Numbered from the stretch's first letter, positions 26,370 through 34,605 are shown. The stretch is DNA of 64,000 bases from Actinokineospora terrae (GCF_900111175.1 NZ_FOGI01000009.1:344654-408653), one strand, 5' to 3'. Translations and numbers: made by a program. Notes: generated from the sequence alone by a model not told the origin.

Positions 26370-27700
26370 CACGCCCCCAGCAGGCTCTGGCCGCAGACGC
26401 GGACGGTGTTGCCGGTGAGGGCGCCGGAGGCGGGATTGGCGTACCAGGCGATGGTTTCGGCGACGTCCACGGGGAGGCCGCCTTGGGCGAGGCTGTTCAT
26501 GCGGCGGCCTGCTTCGCGGATTACCAGGGGTACTGCGGCGGTCATCTTGGTTTCGATGAAGCCGGGGGCCACGGCGTTGATGGTGATGCCGCGTTCCGAC
26601 AGAGCCGCTGCGTGGGCGTTGACCATGCCGATGACGCCTGCCTTGCTGGTGGCGTAGTTGGCTTGGCCGGTGTTGCCCGCGATTCCGGCGATCGAGGAGA
26701 CGCCGATGATGCGGCCGCCGTTGTGGAGCACGCCTGCCAGGAGTGCGGTGTTGACCCGGAGTTGGCTGGCGAGGTTGACCGAAAGCACGGCGTCCCAGGC
26801 GGTGTCCTTCATGTTCGCCAGCTTCTTGTCGCGGGTGATGCCCGCGTTGTGGACGACGATGTCGACGCCGCCGTGGCGGGTTCGCAGGTGGTCGGCGAGG
26901 CGGGCGGGGGCGTCGGGGGCGGTGATGTCGAGTTGGACGGCGGAGCCGCCGATGTGGTTGGCGACCTCGGCGAGGGCGTCGCCTTGGGCGGGGACGTCCA
27001 GGGCGACCACGTGGGCGCCGTCGCGGGCCAGTACCTCGGCGATGGCGGCGCCGATGCCCCGGGAAGCGCCGGTCACGAGGGCGACCTTGCCCGCCAGCGG
27101 CACGGCCCAGTCCTCCGGTTCCACTGCTGTGCCACCGAAAGCGCCGATCCGGATCACCTGCGCGTCGACGTACGCGGACTTGCCGGACAGCAGGAACCGC
27201 AGGGTCGACGCGATGTCCCCCTCCGCACCCGGCTCCACATAGACCAGTTGGGCCGTCGCGCCGCGCACGAGTTCCTTGCCGACCGAGCGGACGAAACCCT
27301 CCAGGGCGCGTTGGGCGATCTGCTCGTCCGCGTCGGCGATCCGCTCCGGCGGCGTCCCCAGCACCACGACCCGACCGCACGTGCCGACCGACCGCAGCAC
27401 GGGGTGGAAGAAGTCGTACAGCTCCCGGAGTTGCTCTACAAGAGTGATCCCCGTGGCGTCGAAGACGAGCGCGCCGTAGACGTCCGCGTCGGTCCGGACC
27501 TCGACCCCGGCGGACTGGCACACGGCGGCGACGTGGTCGCTCAGGCGGCCGCCGGGGGCGGAGCCGAGCAGCGCGGGGCCGTCCAGCACCGGGTCGCCGG
27601 GGCGGTGCCTGCGCAGCGGGGTCGGGTTCGGCAGGCCGAGCCGCTTGACCAGGACCCGACCGAGGCCGGAGTTGCTGAACCGCTGGTATCGGTCTGCCAT
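26369..27700 (-). CDS. fabG4: high-molecular-weight 3-oxoacyl reductase FabG4
   Basis: 443 residues, about 200 more than an ordinary FabG. The N-terminal domain (1-205) is a degenerate flavodoxin-like Rossmann domain. The C-terminal half is a full SDR: TGASRGIG (about 215), HNAG, SSIAGIAG and YATSKAG (Tyr near 349). This two-domain form is FabG4, an NADH-dependent 3-oxoacyl-CoA reductase in mycobacteria. It is the first gene of the minus-strand pair with HtdX and divergent from fadA2, with a near-perfect inverted repeat between the two starts. Confidence 0.92.
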   Translation of the reverse strand: MADRYQRFSNSGLGRVLVKRLGLPNPTPLRRHRPGDPVLDGPALLGSAPGGRLSDHVAAVCQSAGVEVRTDADVYGALVFDATGITLVEQLRELYDFFHPVLRSVGTCGRVVVLGTPPERIADADEQIAQRALEGFVRSVGKELVRGATAQLVYVEPGAEGDIASTLRFLLSGKSAYVDAQVIRIGAFGGTAVEPEDWAVPLAGKVALVTGASRGIGAAIAEVLARDGAHVVALDVPAQGDALAEVANHIGGSAVQLDITAPDAPARLADHLRTRHGGVDIVVHNAGITRDKKLANMKDTAWDAVLSVNLASQLRVNTALLAGVLHNGGRIIGVSSIAGIAGNTGQANYATSKAGVIGMVNAHAAALSERGITINAVAPGFIETKMTAAVPLVIREAGRRMNSLAQGGLPVDVAETIAWYANPASGALTGNTVRVCGQSLLGA

Positions 27701-27712
27701 CGGGGCGCGCCT

Positions 27713-27738
27713 CCTAAACTACTCTTGAGTAGGTTAGG
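27713..27738. promoter_or_regulatory. 26-bp inverted repeat in the fabG4/fadA2 promoter region
   Basis: CCTAAACTACTC-TT-GAGTAGGTTAGG: 12-base arms (27713-27724 and 27727-27738) with one mismatch, centred between the two divergent starts. It is well placed to control both transcripts. Probably an operator for a TetR- or GntR-type fatty-acid regulator; the protein is not identified. Confidence 0.65.
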
Positions 27739-27777
27739 ATCGTAGCGCAGTCCCGACCCCTCGTTCTGGAGGACGCA

Positions 27778-29058
27778 ATGGCCCCGAGTCCCGTGCGCCG
27801 AGTGGCGGTCCTCGGCGGGAACCGCATCCCGTTCGCCCGGTCCAACGGCCCGTACGCCCGCGCGTCGAACCAGGACATGCTGACCGCAGCGCTCGACGGC
27901 CTGGTCGCCCGGTTCGGCCTCCAAGGGCAGAGGCTCGGCGAGGTCGCGGCGGGCGCCGTGCTCAAGCACAGCAGGGACTTCAACCTGACCCGTGAGTGCG
28001 TGCTGGGCAGCAGGCTCGCCGCCGACACCCCCGCTTACGACGTCCAGCAGGCCTGCGGCACCGGCCTCCAGGCCATCGTCCAGGTCGCGAACAAGATCGC
28101 CCTCGGCCAGGTCGACTCGGCCATCGCGGGCGGGGTCGACACCACCAGCGACGCCCCGCTCCAGGTCAACGAGGACCTCCGGCGGATCCTGATCTCGCTC
28201 AACAGCGCCAAGTCCGCGGGTCAACGACTCCGGCTGCTCGCCAAGATCCGCCCGGGCCACATCGTCCCGGACATCCCGCGCAACGCCGAGCCGCGCACCG
28301 GCCTGTCCATGGGCGAGCACGCCGCGCTGACCGCCCAGCGGTGGGGGATCAGCCGGGAGGCGCAGGACGAACTGGCCGCCGCCAGCCACCAGAAGTTGGC
28401 CGCCGCCTACGACCGCGGGTTCTTCGACGACCTGGTGACCTCCTACCAGCGCCTGACCCGCGACCAGAACCTGCGCCCGGACTCGACGGCCGACAAGCTC
28501 GCCAAGCTCAAGCCCGCGTTCGGCGGCGAGAACGGCACGATGACCGCGGGCAACTCCACCCCGCTCACCGATGGCGCCTCCGTGGTGCTGCTGTCCAGCG
28601 AGCAGTGGGCCAAGGAGCACAGCTTCCCGGTGCTGGCCTACCTGACCTTCAGCGAGACGGCCGCGGTCGACTACGTCCACGGCGACGAGGGCCTGCTGAT
28701 GGCGCCCGCCTACGCCGTGCCGCGGATGCTGGCCCGCGCCGGGCTCACCTTGCAGGACTTCGACTACTACGAGATCCACGAGGCCTTCGCCTCCCAGGTG
28801 CTCGCGACGCTGGCCGCGTGGGAGGACGTCGAGTTCGCGAAGGACCGGCTGGGGCTCGCCGAGCCTCTTGGGGCGATCGACCGGTCGAAGCTCAACGTCA
28901 ACGGTTCGTCCTTGGCCGCGGGACACCCGTTCGCCGCGACCGGCGGTCGGATCGTGGCGACCCTGGCGAAGCTGCTGCACGAGCGCGGGTCCGGCCGCGG
29001 TCTCATCTCGATCTGCGCGGCGGGTGGCCAGGGCGTCACGGCGATCTTGGAGAAGTAG
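27778..29058 (+). CDS. fadA2: acetyl-CoA acyltransferase (thiolase) FadA2
   Basis: 426 residues from ATG 27778 with a GGAGG site. Thiolase catalytic residues: Cys 93 in VQQACGTGLQ, His in GHPFAATGGR and Cys in ICAAGGQG near the end. N-terminal motif VLGGNRIPFARSNGPY is typical of FadA2/FadI. It condenses or cleaves 3-oxoacyl-CoA in beta-oxidation; with FabG4 and HtdX it makes up a partial acyl-CoA elongation or degradation cycle lacking only the enoyl step. Confidence 0.92.
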   Translation: MAPSPVRRVAVLGGNRIPFARSNGPYARASNQDMLTAALDGLVARFGLQGQRLGEVAAGAVLKHSRDFNLTRECVLGSRLAADTPAYDVQQACGTGLQAIVQVANKIALGQVDSAIAGGVDTTSDAPLQVNEDLRRILISLNSAKSAGQRLRLLAKIRPGHIVPDIPRNAEPRTGLSMGEHAALTAQRWGISREAQDELAAASHQKLAAAYDRGFFDDLVTSYQRLTRDQNLRPDSTADKLAKLKPAFGGENGTMTAGNSTPLTDGASVVLLSSEQWAKEHSFPVLAYLTFSETAAVDYVHGDEGLLMAPAYAVPRMLARAGLTLQDFDYYEIHEAFASQVLATLAAWEDVEFAKDRLGLAEPLGAIDRSKLNVNGSSLAAGHPFAATGGRIVATLAKLLHERGSGRGLISICAAGGQGVTAILEK

Positions 29059-29070
29059 CCACCTCTACAA

Positions 29071-29096
29071 CTATCTACCTCCAGCCCTAGAGATCC
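29071..29096. promoter_or_regulatory. CTATCTA...CTAGA motif upstream of the AAA ATPase
   Basis: CTATCTA, 9 bases, CTAGA, then a TCCC stretch. A closely matching sequence (22 of 28 bases) occurs at 30389-30415 just past the other end of the ATPase gene. Each is a partial inverted repeat (TCTA ... TAGA). Possibly a regulator-binding site or a remnant of flanking direct repeats. Confidence 0.35.
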
Positions 29097-29170
29097 CAAG
29101 ACAGTCCGAGTGGGCGGGCGCGCCGAGGGAAATATCGGGCTGGCGCTAGACACCCCGATACCGTCGCAGG

Positions 29171-30364
29171 ATGGACCCGGTGCGCAACCCCTTCGCCCCC
29201 GGCGCGGGTCAGCGCCCACCGGAGCTCGCGGGCCGCGAGAAGGAGCTCCAGGCCTTCGAGGTCGTGCTGGAACGGGTCGCCAGGGGCAGGCCGGAGCGCA
29301 GCCTGGTGCTGACCGGCCTGCGCGGGGTCGGCAAGACCGTCCTGCTCGGCGAGCTGCGGTCGATGGCCGTCCGCCGCGGCTGGGGTGCGGGCAAGATCGA
29401 GGCCAGGCCGGACGCGGACCTGCGCCGCCCGCTCTCGGCGGCCCTGCACCGGGCGATCCGCGACCTCGCCGTGCGCCACCGGGCGCCGGAGCGGGTGGAG
29501 CAGGTGCTCGGCGTGCTCAAGGCGTTCGCGCTCAAGTCGAACCCGGACAGCGCCAAGCTGCGCGAGCGGTGGCAGCCGGGCATCGACGTGCCCGCCACCC
29601 AAGGCCGGGCCGACTCCGGCGATATCGAGATCGACCTGGTGGAGCTGTTCACCGAGGTCGCCGAGCTGGCCCAGGACGTGGGCACCGGGGTCGCGGTGCT
29701 CATCGACGAGATGCAGGACATCGGCGCCGACGACATCTCCGCGCTGTGCGCCGCCTGCCACGAGCTGTCGCAGTCCGGCGCGCCGCTGGTCGTGGTCGGC
29801 GCGGGCCTGCCGCACCTGCCCGCGCTGCTCTCGGCGAGCAAGTCCTACTCGGAGCGGCTGTTCCGGTACGTGCGCATCGACCGGCTCGACCGCGCCGACG
29901 CCGACCAGGCCGTGCTCGTCCCGGTCGACCGGGAGCAGGCCGGGATCACCCCGGACGCCCTGGCCGCCCTCTTCGAGCGCTCCGGCGGCTACCCGTACTT
30001 CATCCAGGCCTTCGGCAAGGCCGCCTGGGACGCCGCGCCAGCCGACCCGATCACCGCGGAGGACGTGCTGGTAGCGGCCCCCGAGGCGGAGGTGGAGCTG
30101 GCGGTCGGGTTCTTCGGTTCGCGCTACGAGCGGGCCACCCCGGCCGAGCGGGAGTACCTGCGGGCGATGGCCGAGCTGACCGACGGGAAGGACGAGAGCG
30201 CCGGGACCTCGGACATCGCGGTGTTCCTCGGGCGCAAGCCGTCGTCGCTCTCGCCCGCGCGCGACAGCCTGATCAAGAAGGGCCTGGTCTACTCCGCCGA
30301 GCGCGGCCGGATCGCCTTCACCGTGCCGCACTTCGGCCGCTACCTGCTGGGGATGGAGGAGTGA
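29171..30364 (+). CDS. AAA-family ATP-binding protein
   Basis: 397 residues. Walker A is GLRGVGKT (residues 49-56), Walker B is VLIDEMQD (about 176-183), a sensor-like stretch LVVVGAGLPHLPALL follows, and the C-terminal third is a winged-helix-like domain (SLSPARDSLIKKGLVYSAERGRIAFTVP). This is the layout of STAND/Orc1-like or archaeal-type ATPases with a C-terminal DNA-binding helix. Actinobacterial homologues are annotated simply as ATP-binding protein. It stands alone, bracketed by similar CTATCTA...CTAGA motifs. Role unknown; a DNA-linked switch is possible. Confidence 0.8.
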   Translation: MDPVRNPFAPGAGQRPPELAGREKELQAFEVVLERVARGRPERSLVLTGLRGVGKTVLLGELRSMAVRRGWGAGKIEARPDADLRRPLSAALHRAIRDLAVRHRAPERVEQVLGVLKAFALKSNPDSAKLRERWQPGIDVPATQGRADSGDIEIDLVELFTEVAELAQDVGTGVAVLIDEMQDIGADDISALCAACHELSQSGAPLVVVGAGLPHLPALLSASKSYSERLFRYVRIDRLDRADADQAVLVPVDREQAGITPDALAALFERSGGYPYFIQAFGKAAWDAAPADPITAEDVLVAAPEAEVELAVGFFGSRYERATPAEREYLRAMAELTDGKDESAGTSDIAVFLGRKPSSLSPARDSLIKKGLVYSAERGRIAFTVPHFGRYLLGMEE

Positions 30365-30388
30365 CGCCGCTTCTGGCGCACTCTCGCA

Positions 30389-30415
30389 CTATCTAGCCCA
30401 GTTCCTAGATTTCCC
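30389..30415. promoter_or_regulatory. CTATCTAG...CTAGA motif downstream of the AAA ATPase
   Basis: CTATCTAG, 8 bases, CTAGA, then TTTCCC; the partner of the site at 29071-29096. Here the inverted repeat is five bases per arm (TCTAG ... CTAGA). Confidence 0.35.
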
Positions 30416-30420
30416 TATAC

Positions 30421-30441
30421 ACCGCGATCGACGCTCGCGGT
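30421..30441 (+). terminator. hairpin downstream of the AAA ATPase
   Basis: ACCGCGA-TCGACGC-TCGCGGT, a perfect 7-bp stem with a seven-base loop, 57 bases past the ATPase stop. Candidate terminator of moderate strength. Confidence 0.5.
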
Positions 30442-30494
30442 GCGCCCGCGCGCGTTAGCACGTTGTTCCCCAGGTCACAAGAAACCGGACACTA

Positions 30495-30552
30495 TCCGGT
30501 GAGCTCCAAGTCACTACCGATGATTCATCGGTGTGTGCGCCAGTTCACCGGA
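30495..30552. promoter_or_regulatory. nested inverted repeats upstream of the small basic gene
   Basis: TCCGGTGA (30495-30502) pairs with TCACCGGA (30545-30552), and between them lies the 17-bp palindrome ACCGATGATTCATCGGT (30516-30532). The structure sits about 95 bases before the 47-residue gene, where a promoter or operator would be expected. A folded leader RNA or two operator sites are both possible. Confidence 0.4.
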
Positions 30553-30645
30553 CAGATGCGTGCTTTCCGGGGCCAGAAGGTGCATACTTGAGCCATGCCA
30601 CTCAGCCAGAGCGGTTAGCAGGACCTCAGAGGGGAAGCAAGCGCA

Positions 30646-30789
30646 ATGAACGTGACCGCGAAGATCCGAGCCCGCCGCGCCCAGGCCCGCACGCGCAAGG
30701 CCGTGAACCGCGCGATCGACCAGGCTGCCACGCCCGCGATGCGCCACGAGCTGATCGCTCTCGCGCAGACGCAGAACGTCTGGCGCTAA
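30646..30789 (+). CDS. small basic protein of 47 residues
   Basis: Reads from ATG 30646 to TAA 30789 with AGAGGGG about 12 bases upstream. The N-terminal half is strongly basic (KIRARRAQARTRKAV), followed by an amphipathic helix (RAIDQAATPAMRHELIALAQTQ) and a terminal NVWR. Small proteins of this pattern occur in other Pseudonocardiales in my recollection. It could bind RNA or DNA. A strong hairpin follows at 30875. No named family; identified from codon bias and ribosome site. Confidence 0.65.
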   Translation: MNVTAKIRARRAQARTRKAVNRAIDQAATPAMRHELIALAQTQNVWR

Positions 30790-30874
30790 CCACAAGCGAG
30801 CGCCGGGGATGTGATGCAGGGCACATCTCCGGCGCGTTGTAACACGGCCGGGGCGCTACACGATGTTCCGGTTG

Positions 30875-30919
30875 ACCCCGTAGTGCTGGCGGACCCCCGA
30901 CCTGGCAGCACTACGGGGT
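30875..30919 (+). terminator. 14-bp hairpin after the small basic gene
   Basis: A perfect 14-bp stem (30875-30888 with 30906-30919, CCCCGTAGTGCTG arm) and a 17-base loop containing CCCCC, followed by TTTCCTTAT. Most likely an intrinsic terminator. A C-rich loop is also a feature of the actinobacterial 6C small RNA, but the second hairpin of that RNA is not evident. Confidence 0.65.
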
Positions 30920-31447
30920 TTCCTTATGCCCCAAGGTTCCCGCCGTGACGTGAGGTTCCCGCCGCGGCCGCGGCTCGGCCCCCGGTGGGCGCTGGAGCAC
31001 CGCGGCACTGGACCGGGTCCCGCCGCCGGGACCCCGCACGTCGCACACCCCCGCCGAGAAGTGGCCCGGTTCGCCCATCGGCGAACGGCACCGCCACCCC
31101 GCCGCGGAGTTCACCCGTCCGCTCGCCGGTCGACCGTTTGCCGTCGATCAAGTGTCGGCCGCGCACGACCAACGGAGCGTGACCGAATTTCACCCGTCAC
31201 CGTGGGATTGCGCCGTGTGGATGAAGTGGACACGGGCACCGAGCGTCGCCGCGTTGCTCCGCCTGGATTGCCGGGTATGACCTCGATTGGGCCGACCGCG
31301 TCGGCACTACTCCACCCGTTCAGTTCTACAGCCGACTGATGGCGGTTGTCGTAGGCCATCCGCAGTAGCAGTGGGTCAGGACATCACCCGATAGGTGAGG
31401 CGGATCACAAGGATGCCGCTCACCGACGAACACGCTCCGCTTATCGT

Positions 31448-31461
31448 CTACTAGCCAGTAG
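31448..31461. promoter_or_regulatory. inverted repeat upstream of the TTG-start gene
   Basis: CTACT-AGCC-AGTAG, 5-bp arms, about 70 bases before the TTG start at 31531. A possible operator in the promoter region. Confidence 0.3.
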
Positions 31462-31530
31462 TTACCTACCCGTCAACGCTCAAGCGCGAAACTGATCGGT
31501 AGTCGCAGTACCACGAAGGAGCCTGACACC

Positions 31531-32013
31531 TTGGCCGTGACAGGAACGGAGTCCGTGGGCACGGATGTCCGTCGCACGTTGCACCTCACCTTCGAAGACC
31601 CGGCACTCCCGGCACGGCCCGTGCCACGCCGGGCGGTGGACCGGGCCAGGGCCGACGTCGTCGGCAAGGCAGGCCGGGTCAACACCGTCCACCGGGTCGA
31701 GTTGGCCGACGCCGTGAACCGGGTCGGCAGCACTACCGAGGTCCCCACCGCCGATAGCACTGACGCCGCCGAACAGGTCGAGACCCCTGTGGTCGAGACA
31801 GCGGCCGCGCCGGTGCGCCGCCTGAGCCCGCACGCGCGGGCGATGGTCCTCGCCGAGCGGTTGCTCGGCAGCTGGGCACCGACGCTGCACCTGGCGATGC
31901 TCCTGCTCGCCTGCGTCAGCGCCGGTCTTGTCGTGCTCGCCGTGTTGACCGGGATCGTGCCCGCGCTGCTGAGCGCGGGACTGCTCGTCGCCATCGCCGC
32001 GATGCGCCGCTGA
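31531..32013 (+). CDS. small membrane protein, function unknown
   Basis: 160 residues. The start is TTG 31531, placed ten bases after GAAGGAG; GTG 31537 is possible but its spacing is worse. The first 110 residues are charged, Thr/Val-rich and probably unstructured. Two hydrophobic helices occupy about 115-157 (a LHLAMLLLACVSAGLVVLAVL-like segment and a second one), ending in AMRR. No family recognised. It converges on the symporter operon, with a shared terminator between them. Confidence 0.7.
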   Translation: MAVTGTESVGTDVRRTLHLTFEDPALPARPVPRRAVDRARADVVGKAGRVNTVHRVELADAVNRVGSTTEVPTADSTDAAEQVETPVVETAAAPVRRLSPHARAMVLAERLLGSWAPTLHLAMLLLACVSAGLVVLAVLTGIVPALLSAGLLVAIAAMRR

Positions 32014-32020
32014 TCGATGC

Positions 32021-32065
32021 CGAAGGGGGCGGGATCCGGGCTACCACCGGACCCCGCCCCCTTCG
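32021..32065. terminator. bidirectional terminator between convergent genes
   Basis: A 19-bp stem with one mismatch (32021-32039 with 32047-32065, CGAAGGGGGCGGG arm) lies between the stops of the membrane-protein gene and the symporter gene. Confidence 0.8.
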
Positions 32066-32071
32066 CCGGTC

Positions 32072-33706
32072 CTAGTGCGCGGCGACCGGCCGCAGCTTCG
32101 CCGAGTCCTCGTCGACGTGGTAGTCGGCAGGCTCGGTCTGGTCAATGCCGTTGAACACCTTGAGCTTCCCGGCGACCAGCGTGATCAGCACGGCCACCAC
32201 CAGGTTTGCCACCAGGGCAACGAAGCCGACGTAGATCTGCACCGTCGACCCACCGAACGGGTGCCAGCCGAACAGGTTCAGCTCACCGAGCTTGAGCGCG
32301 GACGCGCCGAAGTGCTTGCGCTTGCCGTCGGCGCTGGGGATGTTGAAGAGCATGATCATTCCCCAGCCCATGCCCGCGATCCAGCCGCCGACCAGGCCCC
32401 AGATGTGGAACCACCGGGTGTAGAGCGCGATCGCCACCGCAGGCAGCGTCTGCAGGATCATCACGCCGCCGATGAGCTGCAGGTCGATGGAGAACTGCGG
32501 GTCGATGAACAGCACGAAGGCCACCGCGCCGAACTTGACCACCAGCGAGGCGAACTTGGCCTGCTTGGCCTCGTCCTTCGGGGTGGCGTCGCGGCGGATG
32601 TACTCCTTGTAGATGTTGCGGGTCCACAGGTTCGCCGCCGCGATGGACATGATCGCTGCGGGGACCAGGGCGCCGATGCCGATGGCGGCGAAGGCGATCC
32701 CGGCGAACCAGGCCGGGAACTGACCGGCGAACAGGTTCGGGATGATCGTGTTGGTGTCCGGGTTGCCGGTGGCCTGGTTGATCAACGGCTTGGTGCCCGC
32801 CGCGATCGCCACGAAACCCAGCAGCGCCAACAGCCCCAGCAGCAACGAGTACGCGGGCAGCGCCGACATGTTCCGCTTGATCACCTTGCGGCCGCGCGAG
32901 GCGAGCACGCCGGTGAGCGAGTGCGGGTAGAGGAACAGCGCGAGCGCGGACCCCAGCGCCAGGGTCGCGTACTGCAACTGGTTGTTGGCGTTGAGCAGCA
33001 AACCGTCGCCGGGTGCTGGCGTCGCCTTGAACTTGGCGTCGGCCGCGTCGAAGATCGCGCCCCAGCCGCCGAGCTTGATCGGCAGGTACACCACGGCCAC
33101 GATGATCACGATGTAGACCAGGATGTCCTTGACGAACGCGATCAGCGCGGGCGCGCGCAGCCCGGACTGGTAGGTGTAGACCGCCAGGATCACGAACGCG
33201 ATGAGCAGCGGCAGGTGCCCGACGATGCCGGACCCGTTGAGCCCCAACGTGCGCAGCACCGCCTCGAGCCCGACCAGCTGCAGCGCGATGTAGGGCATGG
33301 TCGCCACGATCCCGGTGATCGCCACCAGCAGCGCCAGCACCGACGAGCCGTAGCGGCCGCGCACGAAGTCGGCCGGGGTGACGTACCCGCGGGCGCGCGA
33401 GACCGACCAGATCCGCAGCAGCGGCATGAACGCCAGCGGGTACAGGATCACCGTGTACGGCAGGGCGAAGAAGCCCGCCGCGCCCGCGCTGAACATGAGC
33501 GCGGGCACCGCGACGAAGGTGTAGGCCGTGTAGACGTCGCCGCCGATGAGGAACCAGGTGATCCACGAGCCGAACCTGCGGCCGCCGAGCCCCCACTCGT
33601 CGAGGTGGTCGAGGGTGGCCCCCGCCTTCCACCTGGCCGCGACGAACCCCAGGACGGTCACCACGCCGAACAGGACGACGAAGACGACGAGCTCGGTCCA
33701 CCTCAT
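32072..33706 (-). CDS. sodium:solute symporter (monocarboxylate/acetate type)
   Basis: 544 residues from ATG 33706, overlapping the DUF3311 stop (ATGA); the frame upstream is not coding. It has about 13 membrane helices and the SSS-family stretches GGRRFGSWITWFLIGGDVYTAYTF, GYVTPADFVRGRYGS and FAAIGIGALVPAAIMSIAAANLWTRNIYKEYI. It resembles MctP/ActP-type carriers for acetate, pyruvate or similar short acids. Transport is probably Na-driven. The companion DUF3311 protein is co-translated with it, as is usual for this subfamily. Confidence 0.9.
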   Translation of the reverse strand: MRWTELVVFVVLFGVVTVLGFVAARWKAGATLDHLDEWGLGGRRFGSWITWFLIGGDVYTAYTFVAVPALMFSAGAAGFFALPYTVILYPLAFMPLLRIWSVSRARGYVTPADFVRGRYGSSVLALLVAITGIVATMPYIALQLVGLEAVLRTLGLNGSGIVGHLPLLIAFVILAVYTYQSGLRAPALIAFVKDILVYIVIIVAVVYLPIKLGGWGAIFDAADAKFKATPAPGDGLLLNANNQLQYATLALGSALALFLYPHSLTGVLASRGRKVIKRNMSALPAYSLLLGLLALLGFVAIAAGTKPLINQATGNPDTNTIIPNLFAGQFPAWFAGIAFAAIGIGALVPAAIMSIAAANLWTRNIYKEYIRRDATPKDEAKQAKFASLVVKFGAVAFVLFIDPQFSIDLQLIGGVMILQTLPAVAIALYTRWFHIWGLVGGWIAGMGWGMIMLFNIPSADGKRKHFGASALKLGELNLFGWHPFGGSTVQIYVGFVALVANLVVAVLITLVAGKLKVFNGIDQTEPADYHVDEDSAKLRPVAAH

Positions 33707-33972
33707 CGGCCTGCCCCCTCGTCCAGGGTGTCCACGTCGCGGTCGGGCCCCGGTGCGGGGGTCGTGGGTTTGTCCTTGGTCATGACGAAGACGATCGAGG
33801 TGGCCAGCACGCCGACGGCGACGCCCGCCAGCTGGAACCAGTAGTAGAACGGCATGCCGAACAGCTCGGGGCCGGTGCGGTTGAAGATCGGCGTGATGAG
33901 CAGTCCGAGCGGGATCAGCAGCAGCAGGTTCCACGAACTCCAGCGGATGCCGGAGCGGCCGGGTTGTGTCAT
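33703..33972 (-). CDS. DUF3311 small membrane subunit of the symporter
   Basis: 89 residues from ATG 33972 (ATG 34032 would add 20 residues of poor quality). Two hydrophobic helices: one at about 12-28 and one at about 40-62, with the FGMPFYYWFQL motif of DUF3311 proteins between them. Members of this family are encoded directly before SSS-type symporters and are thought to assist them. It overlaps the symporter start by four bases. A group of DnaA-box-like sequences lies about 160 bases upstream. Confidence 0.85.
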   Translation of the reverse strand: MTQPGRSGIRWSSWNLLLLIPLGLLITPIFNRTGPELFGMPFYYWFQLAGVAVGVLATSIVFVMTKDKPTTPAPGPDRDVDTLDEGAGR

Positions 33973-34127
33973 CGGTGTCTCGCTCTCCGTGACGGGAGTG
34001 GTGCCGCGAAACACTAAGGCCCGAGTGGCCATCTCGTCACCAGGTAACTCGCTGTGAGTCCATTTGGCCGTTTGTTGGCGACCGGACGCGCCAGCCGAGC
34101 CGCAGCCGTCCACCGCTCTCCACAGGC

Positions 34128-34159
34128 TGTGCACAACCCTGTCCACAGCTTGTGGACAA
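34128..34159. promoter_or_regulatory. three closely spaced DnaA-box-like sequences
   Basis: TGTGCACAA (34128-34136), CTGTCCACA (34139-34147) and TGTGGACAA (34151-34159): one exact and two single-mismatch matches to the actinobacterial DnaA box within 32 bases, in both orientations. They lie in the region upstream of the DUF3311/symporter pair. No origin genes are near. Confidence 0.5.
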
Positions 34160-34236
34160 CTCTGCGACGGCTGTGACGTGTGGGACCAACGAGTAAGTCC
34201 GGGCCCGCGCGCGGCTGTCCCCAGGTCGATCCCCGG

Positions 34237-34455
34237 TCAGTCCACAGCGCCGGGCACCCGGGTGGCGAGCTGGTCGGCGACGATCAGCAGGCACGGCAGG
34301 CACCGGGCACCCTCATGCGACCGGGTGACCTTGGCGTACGGGACGGTGTGCGCGCAGGCGGCCTCGACGAAGCTCGCGGGCCGCTCCCCGGCGGGGAAGG
34401 CGTGCACGCGGTCGTCGTACCCGGACCGCTGCCAGCGCCAACGCTGCTCCGACAC
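34237..34455 (-). CDS. small Cys-containing hypothetical protein
   Basis: 72 residues from GTG 34455, with a good GGGAGGT ribosome site. Features: RWRWQRSGYDDRVHAFPAGERP, then ACAH, then RCLPCLL, giving a C-x-H ... C-x2-C set that could bind zinc. Short proteins of this kind occur in other Pseudonocardiales to my knowledge and are sometimes called zinc-finger proteins. The gene stands downstream of pckG behind a strong terminator, so it has its own promoter. Confidence 0.65.
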   Translation of the reverse strand: MSEQRWRWQRSGYDDRVHAFPAGERPASFVEAACAHTVPYAKVTRSHEGARCLPCLLIVADQLATRVPGAVD

Positions 34456-34562
34456 CTCAACCCACCTCCCGGTCCTGCCTCACCTGTCCAACCTCGGGTG
34501 AACGGCGCACACTGTCCCAGATCGGGCACGACTCGGCTGTGACCCACAGAACAGCGCACACG

Positions 34563-34605
34563 CAGAACCGGCCCCCACCACGTGAAGTGGTGGGGGCCGG
34601 TTCTG
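34563..34605 (-). terminator. terminator after pckG
   Basis: A perfect 19-bp stem (34563-34581 with 34587-34605, AGAACCGGCCCCCACC arm) with a five-base loop, 11 bases past the pckG stop. Confidence 0.9.

Larger units (their letters stand above)
30790..31530. other. 741-bp intergenic region
   Basis: Contains a strong hairpin (30875-30919) after the small gene and a short inverted repeat (31448-31461) before the next gene. An open frame at 30926-31339 has no ribosome site or family-like features and I do not call it. No RNA gene recognised. Confidence 0.4.

Noticed and set aside
25566..27521. Apparent 651-residue fusion upstream of the MaoC domain
   Set aside because: The N-terminal part is an out-of-frame reading of fabG4; the MaoC gene has its own ATG at 26369 overlapping the fabG4 stop.
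30875..30919. 6C small RNA
   Set aside because: One hairpin has a CCCCC loop, but the second C-loop hairpin required by the 6C motif was not found, so I list it as a terminator.
30926..31339. 137-codon open frame in the 741-bp gap
   Set aside because: No ribosome site, Arg/Pro/Thr-rich low complexity, and unusual third-position pattern for this genome.
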